Under the pieces are notes generated by a model. The model was not told the DNA's origin. It saw only the letters and a program-made list of their open reading frames with translations, and searched no databases. A stretch of 38,101 nt of DNA from JANLTP01 sp031363055 (lineage in GTDB: Bacteria > Pseudomonadota > Gammaproteobacteria > Burkholderiales > Burkholderiaceae_E): the NCBI GenBank assembly GCA_031363055.1, contig JANLTP010000129.1, positions 1 to 38,101 on the forward strand, given 5' to 3'. Of this stretch, positions 31,937 through 38,101 are shown piece after piece; within the stretch, counting starts at the first letter, position 1, and each line of letters starts with the position of its first letter. A program made the translations under genes and the position numbers.

Positions 31937-33238
31937 ATGACTTCTCAGTTGGAGCAACTCGGTGCGTTGCAGCGGCGCCTGTCACTGGCGGTGCCTTTGG
32001 TACAAGTAGAACAGCAAGTTGAAAAACGCTTGCGTGAAATCAGTCGGACCGCGAAGTTGCCGGGCTTTCGCCCTGGCAAGGTGCCCATGCGTATGGTCAC
32101 TCAGAGTTATGGCGCGCAAGTGCAGTCCGAAGTACTGGGTGACTCGGTCAGCAAGGTGTTGACCGATGCCATTACAGAGCTGAAGCTCAGGGTTGCCGGA
32201 CAACCCTCGATCGAGCGCAAGGAAGGCGGCCCGGAAACGGAGTTTGGTTTCACCGCGACTTTTGAGGTCTACCCGGAGGTGCAGGTCGGTGACGTCGCCG
32301 AGTTAAAGCTCGAGCGCATCGCCTGTGAGGTCACCGAAGCCGAAGTCGACCGAACCTTGGAAGTCTTGCGCAAACAACGAACCACCTGGACCGACTCGAC
32401 AGAGCGCGCCAAAGAGGGTGATCGCGTCACGATGGACTTCGTCGGCACGCTCGACGGTGTTGAATTTGAAGGCGGCAAGGCGCAGGATTTCCCGTTCGAA
32501 TTGGGGCAGGGCCGCATGTTGCCGGATTTCGAATCCGGTGTTCGCGGCGCCTTGACCGGTGATACCCGCCGGTTCGACGTTGGCTTTCCCGCTGACTATG
32601 GCTCCAAGGATCTGGCTGGTAAATGTGCCCAGTTCGAAATCAACGTCAAGAAAATTGAAGCGCCGGTATTGCCCGAACTTGATGGCGAATTCGCTAAACA
32701 ACTGGGCGTGGCCGATGGCGATCTGGCAAAGATGCGCAGCGAAGTTCGCAGTAACATCGAACGCGAGGTCAAGCAGCGTACGCGTCAGCGAACCAAAAAC
32801 AGCGTGCTCGATTCGTTACCCGTGCTCTCGCAGTTCGACTTGCCGCAAAGCCTGATCGAAAACGAATCCGCGACGCTGGCCGAGCGTACCAAGGCCGATT
32901 TGCAGTCGCGCGGCGTTGACGTCAGCAAGATGCCGGTGCCAGTTGATGCATTTAAGGAGCAAGCCGAAAAGCGAGTGCGCCTTGGGTTGTTGGTCAGCGA
33001 AATCGTAAAGCAGCACAGCTTGCAACCCAAGCCGGACCAGATTCGCAAGCAAATCGAAGAGATGTCGCAGGGCTATGAGAACCCTGGCGAGGTTATTCGT
33101 TACTATTTCAGCGATAAGCGGCGTCTGGCTGAAGTTGAAGCAGTGGTTACCGAACAAAACGTTGTGGAATGGGCACTAAACAAGGCGCAAGTGACCGATA
33201 AGCTGATCGCATTTGATGAGTTGATGCAGAACCGCTAG
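31937..33238 (+). CDS. tig: Trigger factor
   Basis: The ribosome-bound chaperone that first meets nascent chains. The 433-residue protein has the ribosome-binding N-terminal domain (signature FRPGKVPMRMV, ribosome-docking loop). The FKBP-like PPIase domain carries DRVTMDFVGTLDGVEFEGG and FELGQGRMLPDFE, and the C-terminal helical chaperone domain contains LPVLSQFDLPQSLIENE. ATG at 31937 is chosen; GGA lies about 10 nt upstream. An in-frame TTG at 31922 would overlap that SD-like sequence. First gene of tig-clpP-clpX-lon. Confidence 0.95.
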   Translation: MTSQLEQLGALQRRLSLAVPLVQVEQQVEKRLREISRTAKLPGFRPGKVPMRMVTQSYGAQVQSEVLGDSVSKVLTDAITELKLRVAGQPSIERKEGGPETEFGFTATFEVYPEVQVGDVAELKLERIACEVTEAEVDRTLEVLRKQRTTWTDSTERAKEGDRVTMDFVGTLDGVEFEGGKAQDFPFELGQGRMLPDFESGVRGALTGDTRRFDVGFPADYGSKDLAGKCAQFEINVKKIEAPVLPELDGEFAKQLGVADGDLAKMRSEVRSNIEREVKQRTRQRTKNSVLDSLPVLSQFDLPQSLIENESATLAERTKADLQSRGVDVSKMPVPVDAFKEQAEKRVRLGLLVSEIVKQHSLQPKPDQIRKQIEEMSQGYENPGEVIRYYFSDKRRLAEVEAVVTEQNVVEWALNKAQVTDKLIAFDELMQNR

Positions 33239-33278
33239 CCTCAGTCGGGTTCTGTAGTGCAACTTTCTGGAGTTCTGA

Positions 33279-33956
33279 ATGACTTTTAATAGCATCGTCG
33301 AGGATTTGGTCAACGCCCAGCTTGGGCAGACCCATTTGGGCCAGACGCATGAGCCACGCGGCTTGGGCATGGTCCCGATTGTGATTGAGCAAAGCGGGCG
33401 CGGCGAGCGAGCCTACGATATTTACTCGCGGCTGCTGCGCGAACGGGTCATTTTCCTGGTGGGTCCGGTGATGGACCAGAGTGCCAATCTGGTGGTCGCG
33501 CAGTTACTGTTTCTGGAATCTGAGAATCCCGATAAGGATGTCTCCTTTTATATCAATTCACCGGGCGGTTCGGTATCAGCAGGCCTGTCGATCTATGACA
33601 CCATGCAGTTCGTAAAACCCGCCGTCAGCACCTTGTGTATGGGTATTGCAGCCAGCATGGGCGCTTTTCTGCTCGCCGCTGGCGCCAAGGGCAAGCGCTT
33701 TTCGCTGCCCAACTCGCGCATCATGATTCATCAGCCATCAGGTGGCGCGCAGGGCCAAGCCTCGGACATCGAAATACAAGCCCGTGAAATCCTCTATCTT
33801 CGCGAACGCTTAAATCGGCTGATGGCAGAACATACCGGCCAGTCGCTGGAGAAAATCTCCAAGGACACGGATCGGGATAATTTTCTGTCACCCGAAGATG
33901 CGTTAAGCTACGGACTGATCGATAAGGTTCTCTCCAAGCGCGCCGAGGTCGCCTAA
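33279..33956 (+). CDS. clpP: ATP-dependent Clp protease proteolytic subunit ClpP
   Basis: ClpP forms the serine-protease chamber used by ClpX. The catalytic triad is Ser126 (ASMGAFLL), His151 (MIHQPSGG) and Asp200 (DRDNFLSPEDA), with the same Ser-Asp spacing as E. coli ClpP. Mature-domain hallmarks VPIVIEQSGRGERAYDIYSR and FYINSPGGSVSAG are present. The N-terminal extension is longer than in E. coli and contains a duplicated LGQTH; it should be processed off in the mature enzyme. GGAG precedes the ATG. Confidence 0.96.
   Translation: MTFNSIVEDLVNAQLGQTHLGQTHEPRGLGMVPIVIEQSGRGERAYDIYSRLLRERVIFLVGPVMDQSANLVVAQLLFLESENPDKDVSFYINSPGGSVSAGLSIYDTMQFVKPAVSTLCMGIAASMGAFLLAAGAKGKRFSLPNSRIMIHQPSGGAQGQASDIEIQAREILYLRERLNRLMAEHTGQSLEKISKDTDRDNFLSPEDALSYGLIDKVLSKRAEVA
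33321..33350 (+). repeat. 15-bp duplication in the clpP propeptide
   Basis: Two units encode LGQTH twice: CTTGGGCAGACCCAT and TTGGGCCAGACGCAT. The copies differ only by changes that keep the amino acids, so this duplication is older than the one in pgeF or was kept by selection. Confidence 0.7.
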
Positions 33957-34027
33957 GTGAGATTCACACCCGGGCGGCCGTCCGAATTCACGCCCTCAGT
34001 TCGGAACTTAAGGTAAGCGGAGTATCC

Positions 34028-35293
34028 ATGTCCGAGAAAAAAGGTTCGAGCGAAAAACTCTTGTATTGCTCTTTTTGCGGCAAGAGCCAGCACGAAGTCC
34101 GCAAACTGATCGCCGGTCCGTCAGTGTTTATCTGCGACGAGTGTATTGAGTTATGCAATGACATCATTCGCGACGAAACTCAAGGCGAGGCCCAGGCAGC
34201 GAACGTCAAATCGGGGTTGCCGACACCGGCGGAAATCTGCGCGATTCTCGACCAATACGTGATCGGTCAAGGCGTCGCCAAGAAGATCTTGTCGGTTGCT
34301 GTGTATAACCACTACAAACGTCTTCGGCACAAGGCGAAGAAGGACGATGTCGAACTGGCCAAAAGCAATATCTTGCTGGTCGGGCCGACCGGATCGGGTA
34401 AAACCTTGCTGGCCCAGACCCTGGCACGCATGCTCAATGTACCGTTTGTGATTGCCGATGCCACGACGCTGACTGAAGCCGGTTACGTCGGCGAGGACGT
34501 CGAAAATATCATTCAGAAGTTGCTGCAAAACTGTAACTATGAAGTCGAGAAGGCGCAAAGCGGTATTGTCTACATCGACGAGATCGACAAGATCTCGCGC
34601 AAGTCCGATAACCCGTCGATTACTCGTGATGTCTCGGGCGAAGGAGTGCAGCAGGCGCTGCTCAAACTGATCGAGGGCACTATCGCGTCGGTGCCGCCCC
34701 AGGGTGGGCGCAAGCATCCAAATCAGGACTTTGTGCAAATTGACACCACCAATATCCTGTTTATCTGTGGTGGTGCCTTTGACGGGCTTGATAAGGTCAT
34801 TCGCAACCGTTCCGAGCGTGCCGGCATTGGTTTCGCCGCCGAGGTGCGTAGCCCGAATGAGCGTGCGGTCGGCGACGTTTTACGAGAGGCCGAACCGGAA
34901 GACCTGATCAAGTTTGGTTTGATACCCGAATTGGTGGGTCGTTTGCCGGTCGTTGCCACCCTCGACGAGTTGCACACCGATGCATTGGTGCAAATTCTCA
35001 TTGAGCCGAAGAACGCCGTGATCAAGCAATACCAGAAGCTTTTCCAGATGGAAGGTGTGGAACTTGAGGTGCGGCCGGCGGCCCTGCAGGCGATTGCGCG
35101 CAAGGCACTCAAGCGCAAGACCGGTGCCCGTGGGCTGCGTTCGATTCTGGAACATGTGCTGCTCGACATCATGTACGAGCTGCCGAGTTCGGCCAATGTC
35201 AGCAAAGTCGTGGTGGAAGAAGGGGCAATCAATGGCGATTCGAAGCCTTTGCTGATTTATGAAGAGACTCCGCGAGTGGCAGGCGGTCATTAA
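34028..35293 (+). CDS. clpX: ATP-dependent Clp protease ATP-binding subunit ClpX
   Basis: ClpX is the AAA+ unfoldase that feeds substrates to ClpP. The N-terminal zinc-binding domain has CSFC and CDEC (Cys14, 17, 36, 39). Walker A GPTGSGKT is at 119-126, Walker B IVYIDEIDK follows, then sensor and arginine-finger regions. The ClpP-contact IGF loop appears as RAGIGFAAEV. Length 421 aa is normal. GGAG lies 8 nt before the ATG. It follows clpP by 71 bases. Confidence 0.96.
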   Translation: MSEKKGSSEKLLYCSFCGKSQHEVRKLIAGPSVFICDECIELCNDIIRDETQGEAQAANVKSGLPTPAEICAILDQYVIGQGVAKKILSVAVYNHYKRLRHKAKKDDVELAKSNILLVGPTGSGKTLLAQTLARMLNVPFVIADATTLTEAGYVGEDVENIIQKLLQNCNYEVEKAQSGIVYIDEIDKISRKSDNPSITRDVSGEGVQQALLKLIEGTIASVPPQGGRKHPNQDFVQIDTTNILFICGGAFDGLDKVIRNRSERAGIGFAAEVRSPNERAVGDVLREAEPEDLIKFGLIPELVGRLPVVATLDELHTDALVQILIEPKNAVIKQYQKLFQMEGVELEVRPAALQAIARKALKRKTGARGLRSILEHVLLDIMYELPSSANVSKVVVEEGAINGDSKPLLIYEETPRVAGGH

Positions 35294-35443
35294 GCATCGA
35301 CCGCTGGTTGTCGTGGCGATGTTGCATGATTCGCGTCTGCTTGCCGCCCGTCGGGTGCTCCGTCGTACCGCTCCGACAAAGCGTGGGGTTTTCCCCGCAA
35401 GCCCTGTGTTTGCTTCGGCCGAACAGGTAAAAAGAGACTCGTT

Positions 35444-35471
35444 CTTGAAAATTGGGAGTTAAACACCATGT
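35444..35471 (+). promoter_or_regulatory. lon: Candidate sigma-32 (heat-shock) promoter of lon
   Basis: CTTGAA at 35444-35449, then 15 bases, then ACCATGT at 35465-35471, close to the E. coli sigma-32 consensus (CTTGAAA, 13-17 bases, CCCATNT). Transcription would start near 35477, 20 bases before the lon ATG, leaving room for the SD GGAG. lon is a classical heat-shock gene. Confidence 0.65.
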
Positions 35472-35496
35472 TCGGTGAACCCTCCCGGAGATACTG

Positions 35497-37926
35497 ATGT
35501 CCGAAAATTCGATGAAAGCTCCTCAATCACTGCCGCTCTTGCCCTTGCGCGATGTCGTGGTGTTCCCCCATATGGTGATTCCGCTGTTCGTGGGCCGCCC
35601 CAAGTCCATCAAGGCCTTGGAGACTGCCATGGAAGCGGGCAAGAGCATCATGCTGGTGGCGCAGAAAAATGCCTCCAAGGATGAGCCCTCGGCCGGTGAT
35701 ATTTACGGCATCGGTTGTGTGTCGAACATTCTGCAAATGTTGAAACTGCCCGACGGTACCGTCAAGGTGCTCGTCGAAGGCTCGCAACGTGCACGTATTA
35801 CGTCGATTGATGACAGTGGTGTGCATTTCGTTTGTGAATTGAGCCTGATTCCTGCGGGACCACCGCCGTCGTCGGAAGCCGAGGCGCTGCGCCGCGCGAT
35901 CCTTGCCCAGTTTGACCAATACGTCAAATTGAACAAGAAAATTCCGCCTGAAATTCTTGCCTCGCTGAATGGCATTGATGATGCTGGCCGACTGGCCGAT
36001 ACCATCGCTTCGCATTTGCCGATCAAGATCGAACAGAAACAGGGCATTCTTGAAACGATGGATGTCGGTGAGCGGCTCGAAAAGCTGCTGGCGCAAATCG
36101 AGACTGAACTCGACATCCTGCAAGTCGAGAAGCGCATCCGTGGCCGCGTCAAGCGCCAGATGGAAAAGAGCCAGCGCGAGTACTACCTGAACGAGCAAGT
36201 CAAGGCGATTCAGAAAGAACTCGGCGAGGGCGAAGAGGGTGCCGACATGGACGAGCTCGACCGCAAGGTCAAGGCCGCCAAGATGTCCCCCGAAGCACGC
36301 AAAAAGGCTGAAGCCGAGCTGAAGAAGCTCAAGCTGATGTCGCCGATGTCGGCGGAGGCGACAGTCGTTCGAAACTACATCGACACACTGGTAAATTTGC
36401 CCTGGCGCAAGAAAAGCAAAATCAATAACGATCTGACCAACGCCGAGTCGGTGTTGAACAACGACCACTATGGCCTCGAGAAGGTCAAGGATCGAATCCT
36501 GGAATATCTGGCAGTCCAACAACGGGTCGACAAGGTGAAGTCGCCGATCTTGTGCTTGGTTGGACCTCCGGGTGTTGGCAAGACGTCGTTGGGACAGTCG
36601 ATTGCCCGAGCGACTAATCGCAAATTTGTTCGTATGGCCTTGGGTGGCGTACGTGACGAAGCGGAAATCCGTGGCCATCGCCGCACCTATATCGGTTCGA
36701 TGCCGGGAAAGATCCTGCAGAGCCTGACCAAGGCCGGCGTTCGCAATCCGTTGTTCCTGCTTGACGAAGTCGACAAGATGGGCATGGACTTTCGTGGTGA
36801 TCCGTCGTCGGCGCTGCTGGAGGTGCTCGATCCGGAACAGAACAACACCTTTGTCGATCATTACGTCGAGGTTGAGTACGATCTTTCCGACGTCATGTTC
36901 GTGGCGACCGCCAACACGCTGAACATTCCGCCGGCGCTGCTTGATCGCATGGAAGTGATTCGCCTGTCCGGTTATACCGAAGATGAAAAACTGCACATTG
37001 CAATGCGTTACTTGTTGCCCAAACAGATCAAGAACAATGGTTTGAAGGTCGATGAGCTGGCGCTGGCCGAGTCGGCGATTCGCGACATCATTCGTTATTA
37101 CTCTCGCGAAGCCGGTGTGCGGGCACTGGAGCGTGAAATCAGCAAGATTTGCCGCAAGGTGGTCAAGCTGTTACTGCTCAAGAAGCAAGAGAAAAAAGTT
37201 GCCGTCAACTCGAAAAACCTGGACAAGTTCCTCGGTGTCCGGCGCTTCAGTTTCGGTGTTGCTGAAAAGGCTAGCCAGGTGGGTCAGGTCACTGGGCTTG
37301 CCTGGACCGAAGTGGGTGGTGAACTGTTGACCATCGAGGCCGTCAGCGTGCCGGGCAAAGGCAAGAACATTACGACCGGCAAACTCGGTGATGTCATGCA
37401 AGAGTCGATCAAGGCCGCCATGACCGTGGTTCGCCGCCGTGCGCACCGCTTGGGCATCCGCGACGATTTCTACGAGAAACGGGACTTGCACATCCATGTC
37501 CCCGAAGGTGCGACGCCCAAGGACGGGCCGAGTGCCGGTGTAGCGATGACCACTGCCATCGTTTCGGTTCTGACCGGTATTCCCGTTCGAGCCGATGTAG
37601 CGATGACTGGGGAGATCACACTACGTGGCGAGGTGTTGCCGATTGGTGGCTTGAAAGAGAAGCTGCTGGCCGCGCATCGCGGTGGCATCAAGATCGTTTT
37701 GATTCCGGAAGAGAACGTCAAGGACTTGGCCGACATTCCGGATAACGTCAAGAACAAGATCGAAATCATTCCCGCTCGGTGGATCGATCGTGTCTTTGAA
37801 GTGGCCCTTGAGCGAATGCCGGTTCCACTGCCTGATGAAGCGGCGGCTGAAGCAAAAGTGGCCGGGGCGGCTGACACCAGTCCGGTGGTTCCAAGCACCT
37901 CAGATACCGATCGACTCACGCATTAG
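35497..37926 (+). CDS. lon: ATP-dependent protease Lon (LonA)
   Basis: Lon degrades misfolded and regulatory proteins. The 809-residue protein has the LON N-terminal substrate domain (LPLLPLRDVVVFPHMVIPLF), a coiled-coil region and the AAA+ module with Walker A GPPGVGKT at 356-363 and LFLLDEVDKMG. The C-terminal Ser-Lys protease domain has Ser679 (DGPSAGVAM) and Lys722 (LKEKLLAAHRGG), the same numbers as in E. coli Lon. The C-terminal about 30 residues are Ala-rich and poorly conserved. GGAG precedes the ATG, and a sigma-32-like promoter lies just upstream. A terminator follows. Confidence 0.97.
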   Translation: MSENSMKAPQSLPLLPLRDVVVFPHMVIPLFVGRPKSIKALETAMEAGKSIMLVAQKNASKDEPSAGDIYGIGCVSNILQMLKLPDGTVKVLVEGSQRARITSIDDSGVHFVCELSLIPAGPPPSSEAEALRRAILAQFDQYVKLNKKIPPEILASLNGIDDAGRLADTIASHLPIKIEQKQGILETMDVGERLEKLLAQIETELDILQVEKRIRGRVKRQMEKSQREYYLNEQVKAIQKELGEGEEGADMDELDRKVKAAKMSPEARKKAEAELKKLKLMSPMSAEATVVRNYIDTLVNLPWRKKSKINNDLTNAESVLNNDHYGLEKVKDRILEYLAVQQRVDKVKSPILCLVGPPGVGKTSLGQSIARATNRKFVRMALGGVRDEAEIRGHRRTYIGSMPGKILQSLTKAGVRNPLFLLDEVDKMGMDFRGDPSSALLEVLDPEQNNTFVDHYVEVEYDLSDVMFVATANTLNIPPALLDRMEVIRLSGYTEDEKLHIAMRYLLPKQIKNNGLKVDELALAESAIRDIIRYYSREAGVRALEREISKICRKVVKLLLLKKQEKKVAVNSKNLDKFLGVRRFSFGVAEKASQVGQVTGLAWTEVGGELLTIEAVSVPGKGKNITTGKLGDVMQESIKAAMTVVRRRAHRLGIRDDFYEKRDLHIHVPEGATPKDGPSAGVAMTTAIVSVLTGIPVRADVAMTGEITLRGEVLPIGGLKEKLLAAHRGGIKIVLIPEENVKDLADIPDNVKNKIEIIPARWIDRVFEVALERMPVPLPDEAAAEAKVAGAADTSPVVPSTSDTDRLTH

Positions 37927-37968
37927 TAGGGCATGTCGAGTTGCACCCGTAGCTCGATTTCAAGAAAT

Positions 37969-37999
37969 GAAAAATGGCCGCCTGTTGCGGCCGTTTTTC
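37969..37999 (+). terminator. Rho-independent terminator after lon
   Basis: Stem GGCCGC (37976-37981) and GCGGCC (37987-37992) around loop CTGTT, flanked by AAAAAT and GTTTTT. It begins about 40 bases after the lon stop. The A-run before the stem means it could also work on the opposite strand. Confidence 0.9.
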
Positions 38000-38024
38000 A
38001 TTTGCTTGATGCGATGAGCCTGGC

Positions 38025-38053
38025 TTGACATCAGCGGCTACGAGCGATTTAAT
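38025..38053 (+). promoter_or_regulatory. Strong sigma-70 promoter reading out of the window
   Basis: TTGACA (38025-38030, perfect -35), 17-base spacer, TTTAAT (38048-38053, 5/6 -10). Its gene lies to the right of the window; in many proteobacteria the gene after lon is hupB (inference). It is the best sigma-70 promoter seen in the window. Confidence 0.75.
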
Positions 38054-38101
38054 CTGCAGTTCGACCACAGTGATTTCATCATCGGATCACGATCGTTCGC
38101 G

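Noticed and set aside
35381..35398. Hairpin GCGTGGGG-TTTT-CCCCGC between clpX and lon as a terminator
   Set aside because: The stem is strong but the following AAGCCCTG is not a T-tract, so it is at best a weak or Rho-dependent site.
35527..36996. 489-codon open frame antisense to lon
   Set aside because: It mirrors the codon pattern of the Lon gene, shows no domain, and Lon itself is fully conserved through this stretch.

Overview
The window looks like core chromosome of a betaproteobacterium-like bacterium. The main clues are gene neighbourhoods typical of that class as I know them: bamD divergent from rluD-pgeF-phaC-phaR-rimO, mfd-serB divergent from the MEP-pathway gene, tsaB-rimI-uracil-DNA glycosylase near lplT and alr-radA, and hpnCDE. 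PHA storage, a lipoprotein BamD and an OmpR/EnvZ pair fit a Gram-negative cell. The genus cannot be read from the sequence. I see no phage, insertion sequence, plasmid or CRISPR signature, and no gap between genes exceeds about 210 bases.

Layout. 1-5.7 kb: zapE (5' end cut by the window), a membrane-anchored coiled-coil protein of unknown function, an orphan PP2C phosphatase, a YdcH-type small protein coupled to the Fe-S helicase yoaA, and bamD. 5.8-11.5 kb: rluD-pgeF, PHA synthase phaC, its regulator phaR, and rimO. 11.5-17.2 kb: mfd-serB facing away from a fused ispD-ispF gene. 17.2-19.8 kb: rubrerythrin, a CCG-type Fe-S protein and a DUF3501 protein, all on the minus strand. 20-22.6 kb: ompR-envZ and a divergent small secreted protein. 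22.7-28.6 kb: tsaB-rimI-family-4 UDG, lplT, alr-radA. 28.6-31.7 kb: hpnC-hpnD-hpnE, which makes squalene. 31.8-38.1 kb: tRNA-Leu(UAG), then the proteostasis block tig, clpP, clpX, lon, and a strong promoter reading out of the window.

Many genes are translationally coupled (TGATG or ATGA overlaps), and several convergent pairs overlap at their 3' ends, so the region is tightly packed.

Two sequence-wide signals are not explained by the gene list. (1) Four genes without a visible Shine-Dalgarno (ompR, a secreted protein, tsaB, hpnC) have a 5/6 match to TATAAT exactly 6 nt before the ATG, and the PP2C gene has one 7 nt before. This is the geometry expected for leaderless mRNAs. (2) Short tandem duplications with 12-18 bp units recur at about nine places. 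In coding sequence the period is always a multiple of three (pgeF, phaC, tsaB twice, clpP, the hpnE start). In intergenic spacers it is 13, 16 or 15 bp, and two of those arrays start at the stop codon of the preceding gene. Other points worth a look are the IspDF fusion, a UUCG-loop terminator inside the rubrerythrin operon, and a perfect inverted repeat between the divergent hpnC and tRNA-Leu promoters.
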